Source of the DNA: Ottelia alismoides
Taxonomy: Eukaryota > Streptophyta > Magnoliopsida > Alismatales > Hydrocharitaceae
NCBI GenBank assembly: GCA_037367405.1
Contig: JAZKJV010010615.1
Location: 1-64,000, forward strand
DNA length: 64,000 bases
Direction: 5' to 3'
Shown: positions 36,235 through 48,129 of the stretch, in pieces
Layout of the letters: each line of letters opens with the position of its first letter
Numbering within the stretch: the stretch's first letter is position 1
The notes under the pieces: model-generated
What the model saw: only the letters and a program-made list of their open reading frames with translations
Databases searched by the model: none
Told to the model about the DNA's origin: nothing
Position numbers and translations under genes: made by a program

Positions 36235-36672
36235 TTATATCATTCTATCTAACCCTGATGTAGTGGATACATAAGCTAAATAGCCTTGACACCCTAACAG
36301 TTGTTGAGCCTTTAGAGTAGATAAGTATTTGACCTCATCACTGAATGTCTTTCCAATAAAATGGAACTCTATCGAGTTAGGAATATGAAAAGTTACTGCC
36401 TTTTGGAAACAATCAAGGCATGCATGATTCCTTTCTAGCCAATCCATCCCCAAGATGAGATCAAAGTCATCCATTTCAATAAGTAATAGGGAAACATGTG
36501 ATTGATGTCCAGCTATCAATACTACACAATCATACAGGATTTCTCGAATTATAAGTACTTGTCCTTCTGGTCCCTTGATTAGATAGTACTGGTGTACTTC
36601 TATTGGGATCTTATCCAAAGTGGGTACTATACGTCGAGCAATAAATGAATGTGAAGCACCCGAATCAAACAA
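36235..36672 (-). pseudogene. protease of chromovirus F2
   Basis: A 145-codon open stretch contains a complete-looking retropepsin domain. The active site MFDSGASHSFIA has the normal Asp-Ser-Gly, and DFDLILGMDWLERN is the conserved C-terminal motif of plant gypsy proteases. This is one of the better preserved domains in the window. Confidence 0.85.
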
Positions 36673-37551
36673 GGTATGTACTGAAAAGCCATGAATAGTA
36701 ACGGTACCTCGTACGACAGTGCCTGAATTGTGTTCTTCAGTAATTGCATTGAGCTAGCCATTAGAAATATGCAAATTAGAACCCACAACACTTTATGGTG
36801 GTTGTTGTGTAGAAGATGTTCCTTGTGATCCACGACCTCTACCCTGTCTTCCTCTATGTATTGCTCCATTGTTTGGGGTGGATGTTATACTACTACTTGG
36901 AGTTGGTTTAAACCCTGAACCTCTCAACTGCGGACAGTCTTTCCTAATGTGACCTTCTTGATTAAAGTGATAACATGTACGTATTCATGTCCGAGATGAA
37001 GACTCAATCACAGAGGTACTATTTTCTGGTGTTGAGTTATAAGGGTATAATGGAGGTCTAGAGAAACCCCCTCTTCTTGATAATTCCTGACCCATGGTCT
37101 GTGGTCTGCTTATACTGGAACCGACTGGATGATAGCAATGATCTCTATGGTTATATTGTACCTTGTGTTTGGATGGTCCACCATTAAAGTGGAAACTTCT
37201 TCTTTGGCGGTGTTCATCTCTCTCCATCACAATACGAGAGCTGATGTCTATTGCTTCATCTATGGTTGTAGCTCTAAAACCAGTAAGCTTTTCTCTCAGA
37301 TCTCCCTGAAGACCACTAACAAATTCGGTAAGACACTCTTGTGGTGAAGTTTCTAGAGCTGGTGAGTAATGTAGTAGCTCGGTAAATGGACATGATAATC
37401 TCGTACGGTCTTAGATCCCTGATTCAGAGAAGCCAACTCTCTCCTCTTTAATTCTTCCCAATGAGAGGGACAGAAGTTATATTGGAATATCTCTTCAAAG
37501 ATATCCCATGGAACAGGATCTGCTAATTTCTTGGAAATTTCTCTCCACCAT
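36673..37551 (-). pseudogene. gag of chromovirus F2
   Basis: It runs from the insertion site of element H (WWREI reading out at 37551) through FEEIFQYNF-like capsid sequence and a Pro/Ser/Arg-rich stretch (36985-37230, RRGGFSRPPLYPYNSTPENS). It ends in a zinc knuckle near 36920-36980 (CYHFNQEGHIRKDCPQLRG), where the second Cys is Phe, followed by the linker to protease. It aligns with gag of F1. Confidence 0.75.
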
Positions 37552-40035
37552 TGATGCGGCTAAAATCAGATCGCGACTTTTTAGAGAATAAAGATGTCAG
37601 TGTAGAAAAAGTCGCGAAAAGATCTCAGTCGATCAAACAAATTCGATTTTCAGAGAAAAACCTACACTATTTATTTTACCAGGTGAGTCTGCTTGGGTCG
37701 AACTCAAGGAGGCAGAATAGAATGCTTTGACTTTTTAAGGAAATGTTTTTGTGATTCTATTTTATCTCTTCTGAAAGCAATCAGAGAAAAGAAACACTTT
37801 TTTTTTATTTTTAATTTTTAATTTTTAATTTGATTTTAATCTTTTCAAATTTTTTGTAATTTTCAAAAGGGATATTTTTCAAAATATTTATTTATTATAT
37901 ATTAGGTGAAATGTAGGTAGATGATTCAATATAGTAGGTGGAACGGGTCGAGCAGCGAGCTCGAACAAGCATACGATATCAAAACAAAACGAATTCGGTT
38001 TGTGACGATTTAAAACACGATAAAAACATGAGAAAAAATCACGAGAAAATACTTGAAAATCTTGTGAAGGTAGTTGTCTAACTACCCCAAGAAAAACTAC
38101 GAAAAATAAGGCCAAGAATAGGTCCAAATATCCCCTACAGCCCAGGGGTGTAAGCGCAAGAAAAATAACTAGAAATTGTTGCAAAAAGGTCCTCACAGGG
38201 ACTGTTCTGTAAAAAATAAAGGTTTTTACATTTAGGTCCCTGCGGAGGGACCTAAATGCAATTTCTGGAAACTTGAGGAGCGGGTTGGAATTACTGGAAG
38301 TTTGCTGGGTTAAGTAAGCAAAATTTCCACCGGTTCGTATCGAGCGGCCAGAATTAGAACAGATATGGCACGATCTGACGGTTCTGCGGGTGCCACATGT
38401 CTCCAAACTGTACGCCTGGGGCGTTTGAACTGTTCTTGAAGCTGTTGCGCGCCTGACGAAGCTCGCATCTTCCCCGATTTTCCTCTGACGAACGGCGGCG
38501 ATCTGGGCTCTCCGGCGAGGCCAGAGGGGTAGCTCCTCTAACCCTCGAGCTCGCCCGCGGTGGTTGGCAATCGGAGATGGCTTGAAGCGGCGGTGGAAGC
38601 GCGATAAAGATAGAGGTTCACTGATTCTGGAGACTGAGTTCAGGTTGTTGCACCTCTTTGAAGATGAATCTCTTGATGAGTGAAGCTTCCAAAAACTTTG
38701 ATCTTGCTCCTGATTAGAAGACAAACCTGCAATTAATAGATATACATGCTCGATTCACGAAGAATCGGCCCAAGGGTGATAGATTTGCAAGATCGAAAAG
38801 TGATGAAAAATGTAATTTCCAGAATTATTGCGAGATGCGTGAGAATGTAGCTGAAATGAAACGCGATTCGAAATGGCTTTGAAACGCTTTGAAGGTGTGA
38901 TTCGACCTAGCGATTAAGCTAATGGATTAAGCTAACTAATCACGCGATTAGCTACGCTAATCGTGGCGCAATGATCGAGAAAGAAAATCAAGAGAATGAA
39001 TGAATAGGTCTGGGGGAAGTCAAGGTGTATTACCTTGAAATGGAGCTCAACGGACGACCTTGGCCGGAGCGAAACGCGGCGATGTGCGGCGATGCAAGGC
39101 TGAGACGAGCCTTGGAACCTCCTCCGAAGATCCCTCCTCCACGCGAGCTGGTCGTCGAGTGCTATCACCACCGAAACGAGGCGGAGCAAGGCGTAAAAGT
39201 TTGGGGGTCGGCCACTGGAGCTTGGGTGCTTCAGGTGGTTGGAGAGTTAGTTCGAAAATGGGGTCTTTGGAGCTTTATATAAAGTTGAGCTAAGTGCGAA
39301 GTGCATGTGTTCAAGATTGGTTCATTGGTGTAGAATTATACGGATGACACCAAATGGTCAACTTAAGCACAGATGACTTGATTTCCCGAACATGGTCTTA
39401 TGGAACCCAAAGATTTTAAGTCATAGACCTGAAGAGTCTAAATTCCAGATCCTAACTAGGCTCCTTACAATGAAAGTTAAAAGCCGTGATCAAGCTCCAT
39501 CCTTTAGACTAGACTCAATCGTTAATTCCAGAAATCAAACTTATTCTGAAAAATGCGAATGCAAATGCAACCATGTTTTTGTGAAATATTTTTTTTCTGA
39601 TTTTTACTCATTTTTATGAATTTTACGGCTTTTGTGGTTTTTATGATTTTTAGGGCTTGTATTTTTATGGATTTTTTATATATAAACAAGTCCTTTATAT
39701 ACACGGGTTTTACATGATATATTTTATTCGGGTTAAATATCTAATGTATTTTACATGTTTTATTTTCAAAGGAATTTTACAAGGATTGAATGATTTTTAC
39801 ACATATTTTAATAAATAGGATTTTAAATAAGTATTATATAAATTTTAAATACAACTTTTAAATATATATTTTAATTACAAGTTTTAAATACAAGTTTTAA
39901 ACATATTTTACTTATTTACAAGGATTTTATAAATAATAAATAAATATAAGTGGATTTTAAATTAACCCTTACCCACTTTTTATGGATTTTATAGATATAG
40001 AAAATACATAAAAGTATATATACAATATATATGCA
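37552..40035 (-). repeat. 3' LTR of element H (2.48 kb)
   Basis: It begins TGCATATATATTG at 40035, right after a GTATAGGGGG polypurine tract, and ends GCATCA at 37552, similar to the GGCTCATCA end of element B. TATA (TTTATATAAAG) is at 39274-39283. The GC-rich core lies around 38300-39250, with AT-rich flanks. Motifs of the ATTAG/CTAAT type cluster at 38900-38970. A 278-codon frame (37888-38724) inside it has no recognised domain. Confidence 0.75.
39274..39283 (-). promoter_or_regulatory. TATA box of element H LTR
   Basis: The minus strand reads TTTATATAAAG, in the same position relative to the GC-rich core as in the other Athila-like LTRs here. Confidence 0.55.
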
Positions 40036-40445
40036 CCCCCTATACATAGCTTGTGCTATGTCCTCATAGCGTCAAAAGAGAAAAAGGAGGACATAACTCG
40101 TGCTAAGTAAAAATGGGTGAAAAAGAATAAAGAGCACAAGTCAGTCAAACCCCCCCATACTTACGATCAGGTCATCGTAAGTATAATGGGAGAGCAAAAA
40201 CAGGATGACTGAGTGAAAAGAATAAATAACGAAAGTTCAAAAGGAAAAGAATATGAAATCATCGAAATCACTCGATTCCCCCTATACTTAGGATAAGGCA
40301 TCCTAAGTATAGATTAGAGTGTGGCCAAAAATCGGTGATTTGTGAAGAAGAAAGTCTATACTAAAGAATCAGAACAAAAAAATAAAATGTAAATCAGCGA
40401 ACAATCGGTCCCCCCTATACTTAGGATCTGGTATCCTAAGCATAG
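40036..40445 (-). repeat. array of hairpins each followed by a G-run (element H)
   Basis: Seen on the plus strand as C-runs followed by inverted repeats: 40157-40184 (ATACTTACGAT arms), 40282-40312 (CTATACTTAGGAT arms, perfect), 40415-40445 (same arms, one mismatch) and a shorter one at 40041-40063 (CATAGC/GCTATG) directly before the LTR. On the element's own strand each hairpin ends in a run of five or more G. Arms and spacing match the array of element B. Confidence 0.85.
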
Positions 40446-40561
40446 AAAACGAGCAAAAATGGGGACGATTGTGGTCTACGAAGAATATACAAGTGTTGTG
40501 GGTCTCCAGAATCGAAAGGCTCAAAAGCAATTGTACAAGATGAGATGAAATGAAAAGATGA

Positions 40562-41470
40562 TCATGAATCCTGTACAAAATAGATCACTTCAGTATGGGC
40601 CAGATGATCAGTAGTCTCGACGAAGTGCTTCAGCATCTGCCCGTTAACCACGAATGGCTCTGCACCAGATGACACATCTGATATTGCTATATTGCCATTG
40701 TCGTGCACCGTTCTGACTATGTACGGTCCTTCCCACTTGCTTTTTAATTTGCCAGGAAAAATTCTCAATCTCGCATTGAACAACCAGACTTTCTGCTCTG
40801 GGACAAAGGTCTTGTGCCGAATATGTCTGTCATGCCATGTCTTTACTTTGTCTTTATAAATGAGGGTGTTCTCGTATGCTTGATTTCGAATCTCTACCAG
40901 CTCATTCATATCTATCTTTCTCTTGGCTCCGGCTTTTTGTGTATCCAGTAGAATTTCTCGAATTGCCCATTCAGATTTGTGCATGATTTCTACGGGCAAG
41001 TGACACGGCTTTCCATAAACCAGTCTGAATGGAGAAGTACCTAAGGGAGTTTTATAAGCAGTACGATATGCCCAAAGAACCTGATCTAGAAGCTGTGACC
41101 AGTTCTTCCTATCCGGTCGTACTAGTTTCTGGAGAATTGATTTCACCTCCCTATTTGAAACTACAACCATGTCGTCCGTCTGTGGTGATAAGGAGAAGCT
41201 ACTCTGTGATCAATACCGTATTGCTTCACTAGCTTTTTAACCTCCTTATTGATGAAGTGGCTACCCCCATCTGAAATGAGAATACGTGGGATCCCGAACC
41301 ACGAAATAATGTATTCCCTTAGGAACTTGCAAACAGTTTTACTGTCTACGGTTCGTACGGGTATAGCCTCCACCCATCTACTAACATAATCTACAACGAG
41401 AAGAATGTACTCAAAGTCGCTGCTAGAAGGGAACGATCCCATAAAATCTATGCCCCATACGTCAAAGATC
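40562..41470 (-). pseudogene. integrase of element H
   Basis: The core is at 41161-41442 ([29 protein letters not shown]). It continues in another frame at 40562-41170 ([20 protein letters not shown], then FPGKLKSKWEGPYIV to a stop). A loss of one base near 41180 shifts the frame in the HPQ-type motif. The expected catalytic Glu in the AEVSNRE motif is Val, while the second Asp is present. The zinc-finger segment (41500-41720) is in yet other frames. The C-terminus is complete and lacks a chromodomain. Confidence 0.88.
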
Positions 41471-41802
41471 TCTCAAATGATAACGGGTCGCATTAGCATT
41501 GCGTCTCTGGCACTGACTATTCCTACAGCTTTCTGACGATCTGGACAACTCTTCACGAATGTGCAGGCATCTCTAGTAAGAGTCGGCCACCATAATCCGC
41601 TCTGAAGTACCTTCTGCATTGTCCTCTTCCCTGAGTGATGTCCTCCTGATTCTAAGGAATGGCATAAGGTGAGGACACTAATATATTTCTCCTGAGGAAT
41701 ACAACGCCGGTAAACACAATCCGATCCATTGTGAAAAAGAATCGGATCCTCCCAATGGTAATATCGTGCCTCAGAAACAAGTTTCTCAATTCGGTTCTTT
41801 GG

Positions 41803-43246
41803 TCAACCCTGAGGACTTTTCTGTGTGACCAGAAAGTTCACTATATCTGCATACCACGGAAGTTCGGTAACTGCAAAGATGCTCTCGTCAGGAAATCTCT
41901 CTGTAATCTCTGGCGTGCACTCATTTGAAGTTTGATCTATCTGTAATCGGGAGAGGTGATCAGCTACCACATTCTTTACCTCAGGTTTATCTTTAATGTC
42001 CAAATTAAATTCCTGAAGTAATAGAATCCATCTAAGAAGGCGTGCCTTGGCATCCTTCTTTTCCATTAGAAACCGGATAGTTGAATGATCAGTATAGATT
42101 GTGATTTTAGAGCCAAGAAGATATGATCGGAACTTATCTAACGCAAACACGCTGCCAACATCTCCTATTATGCCACTGTGTAATTTCTCTGAGCATCGTC
42201 TAAGGTTATGCAGGCATAGTTGATGGCAATGGGAAGTCCATTCCTCCTCTGTCCTAATACAGCCCCTACCGCAAAATCTGAAGCATCCGTCATGATCTCG
42301 AAGGGTAGAGACCAATCAGGCAGCAGTAGGATAGGAGCATTGATAATCTTTTCTTTCAGAGTGAGGAAGGCATTAAGACATTTATCATTTAACACGAACT
42401 CGATGTCTTTGCCTAATAACTCAGTTAACGGTCGGGCAATATTGGAGAAGTCTTGGATAAACCGTCGGTAAAAGCCGACATGCCCCAGAAATGACCATAA
42501 CTGTTTGATGTTGTATGGTGGTTCGAGTTTCTTGATGACATCCACCTTGGTAGGGTCAACCTCCATGCCTCGATGGGAGATGACGTGCCCCAACACGATC
42601 CCGTGAGTAACCAAAAATGGCTCTTTTATAGGACAGAACGAGATCTACCTCACAGCATTTCTGTAGAACTTGGTCTAGATGCGCTAAACAATCGTCAAAG
42701 GACTCACCATAGACCGAAAAATCATCCATAAAAACCTCTAGAAAATCACCGACCATGTCCGCAAAAATAGCAAGCATGCACCTCTGGAAAGTAGCAGGAG
42801 CATTGCACAATCCAAAGGGCATCCGTCTAAAGGCATACGTGCCGAACGGACATGTGAAAGTGGTTTTCTCCTGGTCTTCAGGAGCAATTGATACCTGGTT
42901 GTATCTATAGTAACCGTCAAGGAAACAGAAGTACTCCTTCCCTGCCAACCGTTCTATGACCTGCTCTATAAAAGGCAAAGGGAAGTGGTCCTTCTTTGTC
43001 GCAGTGTTCAGTTTTCTGTAATCAACACATACTCGCCACGACGTGGTTACTCTCTTTGGAATCTCCTCTCCACTCTTATTCTTAACCATCTGAATTCCCG
43101 ACTTCTTCGAGACAACATGTAATGGGCTAACCCATTCAGAGTTGGAGATAGGATAAATGAACCCTGCATCGTACCATTTCGTAATCTCTTTCTTAACAAC
43201 TTCTCGTAAAATCGGATTCAGCCTACGCTGAAACTCTCTGGAGGGT
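41803..43246 (-). pseudogene. RT and RNase H of element H
   Basis: RT is at 42556-43089, with FLDGYYRYNQ (catalytic Asp kept, unlike elements A and E) and FMDD. The RT end and RNase H start are at 42168-42614 ([33 protein letters not shown]). RNase H continues at 41803-42315 ([35 protein letters not shown]). At least two frameshifts, near 42600 and 42190, join these parts. The N-terminal RRLNPILREVVKKEI segment reads up to 43246, where similarity stops. Confidence 0.88.
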
Positions 43247-46000
43247 TCAAAATGTACAAAATATGGATGAATATACCTATAATTATACCCCTAAAAATAA
43301 TCTACTAAAAATAAGGCTAAAAATAAATAAAAATCATAATAAAATACTTCATTAAAAAATAAACAATTTTTATTTTATACGAAAAAATTAGTAAAATCAT
43401 TTATTATTTTTAATTATTTATTCTTTAATAAATCTAATGTTTTGTCTTTGAGCAAGCCTACGTGGGCCAATGGCAGTCGATCGTTCGTTGACTCCTGGTC
43501 AACTGCCTCCCCCACCTTCTGACGTGATGTAGCCTGTCTATCCCCATGATTTCATGCCTTTTTCCCGGGCGTCTCGTCGCTCAATCGCTAGCGCTTCCTT
43601 CATGAAAAATGATCATTGATCATTGTACATACACGTCAGCTACTTTAATCTCTTGTACATACGCTCGAATCATTGCAATCGTCAGGTCAATGAGGGTGTT
43701 CACCTTGTTTTATAAAATAACCACCTCCGTCTTCCTTGCATTCTTTGGTCACCATTCCGAGACTTTGAGCCCTAAACCCTGTTCTGGAGGGGACCCTTGT
43801 GTCAGGAGGCGTCTTCTCGAGGTCTGAAGCAGCTCTAGGAGGATGAGGTGTACCCCACGGCGGCACTCCGGCCACCTATGATCCTTGCCATCTCCGATAG
43901 GTACGAGCTATGTATCTTTCCTTATTTAGATTGGTTTTGACTCCTGCATTTTATTTCCATAGTTACTGTAATGCTTACACCATAGTTGTAGCTTAGACAC
44001 TCAAATCGTAGTTCGTCGGAGCTCCGCTCCGGAGAACGATTTCATTGTACCTCGATGGTTCTCTGCCAAGCCTTACGCCCCCGCTTCGTCCCTCTACGTA
44101 TTCTGATCATCCCACGCTCTCCACTCCTCCATATCTCCCTCTAATCTGGTCCAGCGATGCTTCAACTCCTCAGTTCGCCGAAGCGACCTCCATATCGAAT
44201 CCCCTGCTTCCATCCACCACTAATCGGACTAAGATACTTTGCCCTCGACCCGAGTATGCTTCTTGTGCAAGGTGGAGCATCAAGATTGATCTGGGAGTTA
44301 CCTGGACTCTTGCCGGAGATACCTGGGACCCCTTGGCCTTTGACACCCTCGTTGGTCAGCCATGGTGGTCTTCAGTCCATTTTGAGCCTCCCTGCAAATA
44401 GAGGAGACCACTAGGAAACCTTTTGAGGCATTTCAGAACCTTGAAGAACGTTGGAGAAGGGAGAACTCATCAGAAGAACCTCGCTCCGGCGAGGGTTCTT
44501 CTCTATTCTTCATCCGTCCTTCTCCACCATCAGATCGAGCCCTGTTCTTCACGCACAACAACCACCATCAGATCAAGCCAAGCCTCTACCGTTAGATCGC
44601 TCTCCGCAATCTAATCTCAGCCCGTGATCGACGAACTGGTACAAACTGCTTGGATGGAGATGCGTGTCAAGTGGAAGCTCTCAAGTCGTCTGATCACATG
44701 CCTTTTATTGGGTAAAATTGCATAACTTCACCCCTCCTTTTGGCATTATATTTAGTCCTGTGAAATAAATTACAGTGTTTTAAAAAAAATGGGAAATTTT
44801 GTAATGCGGCCCTTGTAATTATTTGAATGTCATTTTGGTCCTTCCCAAGCAGAGTCACGTGTAGTCCCCACGTGATGGTCATTTCGTACATTTAGACTTG
44901 GTATTTTTGTAATTATTAAATGATTCCATAATATTAAATAAATTTTGTATATTTTTGGAACATTTACATGCAAGCTCTGTTATTCATTTTTATTGCAAAT
45001 ATGCCCCTACCAGGACATCAATTTTTGTGCTTTTTATCTATTTATTAAATCTCGCTATAGTGCTCCTAAAAATGTGCAAAAATAGGATTAAATGTTCTGT
45101 GCCATGTACAATCATTCCCATATTTTATTTAACATTTTTGAGCATTTTATTCATTTATTAAAAATGAAAAAGAGCACATATATATCTCATGTTTAAAGTA
45201 TAAAATACCAACAAAATAGAAAAATGTGTCTAAAAATTCAAAAAAATTATATGTAGTATATTCTATCGTATTTTAATACATACTAAAATGGAAAAATAAA
45301 AATCCTAAAAATTGAAAAAACCCTAAAATCTTGTGTTAAGATCTAAAAATTTATATAAAAATCCGAAAATACATTTTCTATTTTGTGATTTTCTTTATAT
45401 AAATATTTATATATAAAAATTGATATGGATAATTTTTGAATGTATTTACTATTTTCAAAATCTATTTTGATTTCGGTATATTTATTTAATCCCTTATTCA
45501 TGATATTTTTGACTTCAAAAATACATAAAAATTAGCAAAAATTCCAGAAGAATTACAAAAATTTTAGAGAAAATATACAAAATACAAAAATAATTTTTTA
45601 TTTATATTTATTAGTATATATAAATATATTACTCATTATGTATATAAATATCCATATGTATCCTAGATATACATACATATATATATATATGAAAATATAA
45701 AAACAAAAAATTTAAAATCATACATAAAAATATAAAACCTAAAATAAAAAAAATATAAAATTAAAAACCCACAAAAAGATCTATGTATATACATAATGAA
45801 TGACTTGGTTGTACATAAATAACTACAGGCTACATGTTTTGCTCTCTGTGGTTCGACCTCTACATGCTTAATCATTATGCATTTTATGGTAGAGATAATA
45901 AATTTTAACCTCACATTTTTTATCATTCATAACTTTATTTATATTGTGGGTTAATTTCTGACTAATTAGGAATCATTGAGTGGTTAACTCATCGATCGTG
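43247..46000 (+). repeat. decayed Athila-like LTR remnant I
   Basis: No start TGATGAAT is found, but the order of features matches the LTRs of B and E on the plus strand: AT-rich start, GGCCAATGG and TTGACTCCTGGTCAACTGCC near 43455-43510 (B: near 9530-9570; E: near 54545-54585), TATAAAA at 43711-43717, a GC-rich core with short chance frames to about 44690, then an AT-rich R-U5 half and TTTCTGACTA near 45955. It abuts the truncated RT of H at 43247. Orientation and identity are inferred by eye. Confidence 0.55.
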
Positions 46001-47994
46001 GTTTCGCCTTGTGGAACCGTGCGACCCTTTGCCTTTTTCTCGATTATCATTTACCTCGACGACTGTATTCTCGCCTTGTGTAGAACATACGACCGCTTTA
46101 TTTTTGGCTTAAACACACCTCTACGCCCCTTCCCACTAGGAGCACTACCACCGTAGACCCTCTTCAACCCACCTCGTTGTCCATTTGCTGGAAACGCCAT
46201 CCATACTACCTAGAGCCAGAATGCACCACTTGCGCAAGAGCCCGTCTACCTAGAGTCGATTATCATTACGGGTCACCTCAAGGCCGCTCGCACGCGCTAG
46301 CATCGCCTCTCATCCGAATCCACCTCCTCCTCTGCTGGAGCATAGTGAGACCAGCCTCCTCTCGCACGACCATCTCCGCTCGAGCCCGATCACCAAGCCA
46401 GGAGTCCACCTCGAACCCTTACTCCACCAACTATTGTCTCGAGCACCACCAAAGATGCGCCCCTCGTGCAACCCCCTCCGCCGCAGAATCGTTGATCGCC
46501 TCATGCATCCCCTCCACGGTCTCCTTGTCCGGCAGCATTACGCGCTTAGGGCGGGTGTCGACCAACTGACATGCCCTCCACCTGCAAGGTGCATTGCTCG
46601 AGCCTTCCACCGCCACTCTTCTCTGATCGCCGACCTCTGTCGCTTATCGTAACACCCACTGTCATGACCACCGCAAGCCGCCATAGGGGTGGTGCCACTT
46701 AGCTTGGGCGTGAAGGGAGAAAGGGGTGGTATGTACACCCCCTTTTCCAAGAAATAAAGAACAGAAGAACCAGCATGCCCTAAGCCTATTTTTGGGAAAA
46801 TTGTTGTAAATCCCTCAAACATTTCAGAAATTGTAAAAGAGACCCCCGTCAGAAAGCATGTGCCACTCACGCCCTCTTCTTGGGTAATTTGCAAAATTCG
46901 ACTGTAGTTTCTTTCTTGCTAATTTTTCATGCAAAATAATGAAAATTTACATTTCAATCCATGTTTATCCAGACTTTAATTTGCATGCTCTTTCTTCTTG
47001 AAATAGTTGTCATTTATTGTCAATAAATTCACCAAAATTCAAGTTAGACTCCTACTGGGTTCCTTTTCATAGTGTAGTTTTATCATTATAATTTATCATC
47101 ATTTTCTAATATTAAAAAAATAGGCATATTTCACTGTTTGAAATTTGAAAATTCATCAAAATTCAAATATTATGTCAAAAATTCCTGAAAAAATAGAATA
47201 CTTAATTTTTATGTATTTTCTTTTATATGAAAATTTCACACATTAATTACTTTAAAAACTCAAAAATGTGAAATACTAAAAACCTCATAAAAATCATACA
47301 AAATTGTAGAAAATTCCAAAATTATGATTTCACTTCGTCCTTTGTAGATAATTTGTCATAGTTTTCGGGAAGAATAGATTTAGTAATTTTTTATTTTATT
47401 TTAATTTTTTTAAATTGCAAAAGAATCATGTCTGTTCACTTGCTTGATTTTTCCCCTATTCTTATTCACTTTAAAAATCTTAAAAATTTAGAAAATCATC
47501 TAAAAATCATTAAAACTCGTGTAAAGATATCCTAAAATACAAAAATATTTTCCTTGGGTAATTTTGATCAATTTTATCATATTTGAAAAATCCAAAAAAT
47601 CGCATTTCTTTCATTTATAAATTTGCTTTGAAAAATTATTTTTTAAAAATTAAGAATTTGCAAAACTGAAAACCAATGAAAATTAAAAATTAGAAAATAC
47701 AAAAAAGATAAAAAGATAAAAAAAACTCATAAAAAATCAAAACAATTTGCATTTGAATTCCTTATTCTTTTCATTGATTTTTCAATTATTAGAATAATCC
47801 TCGTGATTTGTAGCCTCCATGAGTTTGATCATGATGGTATACATGTTAATTAAATAGCAAAATTTCCCTTGCTATATTTTTGTAATTAATTTAGTTTGAG
47901 GATTAAATAATAATTTTTTGAGGGATTATTTCGGTTGTGACGACACGCATTTATATTCATAAATAAAAAAAAGTCTCAAATGTCTAAACCAATA
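46001..47994 (+). repeat. further decayed LTR-like sequence J
   Basis: 46140-46660 is GC-rich, with overlapping short frames in several directions (46177-46569 and others) and no known domain. 46660-47940 is AT-rich with many A/T runs. A segment near 46980-47060 resembles the R-U5 part of the B and E LTRs (AAATTCACCAAAATTC...ACTCCT). I take it as a second, older Athila-type LTR remnant. Confidence is low and no ends can be set. Confidence 0.35.
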
Positions 47995-48129
47995 GAGACA
48001 GATGTGTTATTATATGTTTGAGTATGTATATTTGACAGACCGGTGGGTTGATGGCCTAATCAAGGACTATACACCGATGCACTGGTGTGCATACAAGGAT
48101 ATATGAGTAATATGGTCTTTTAAAGGGAT
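47995..48129 (+). repeat. 135-bp fragment of the copia C LTR family
   Basis: Clearly the same sequence as about 2919-3062 in the copia C LTR: GAGACAGATGTGTTA, TGACCTAATCAAGG-like, CTGGTGTGCATA and TTAAAGGGAT occur in the same order with scattered substitutions and small indels. It is an isolated scrap. It ends about 535 bp beyond the stop codon of the HSPRO gene. Confidence 0.85.

Larger units (their letters stand above)
30895..37551 (-). mobile_element. Del/Tekay-type chromovirus F2, gag to 3' LTR
   Basis: Minus-strand order from the right: gag (37551-36900), zinc knuckle, protease, RT, RNase H, integrase, a chromovirus C-terminus and the 3' LTR (33230-30895). The 5' part of gag and the 5' LTR are separated by insertion of element H at 37552. 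All domains are in shifted or stop-containing frames. Lineage rests on the integrase C-terminus (KGVHRFGLRRKLAPRFMGPF, LALPPHLLAIHDIFHVS), characteristic of Del/Tekay chromoviruses. Confidence 0.87.
37552..43246 (-). mobile_element. Athila-like Ty3-gypsy element H, 3' half
   Basis: Minus-strand order from the right: RT (truncated at 43246), RNase H, integrase, hairpin array, polypurine tract, 3' LTR. It is inserted in gag of F2: the LTR ends ...GCCGCATCA and F2 coding sequence follows at 37551; ACCAT (37547-37551) is the presumed target site. The RT N-terminus and everything upstream are missing and replaced by decayed LTR-like sequence. Confidence 0.85.

Noticed and set aside
37888..38724. 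278-codon minus frame in LTR of element H
   Set aside because: It lies wholly inside the LTR, has no recognised domain, changes composition abruptly and crosses the GC-rich core; kept as LTR sequence.
46177..46894. Possible gene in the GC-rich stretch before HSPRO
   Set aside because: Frames overlap on both strands, no family recognised, and the surrounding sequence resembles LTR cores; left as decayed repeat.
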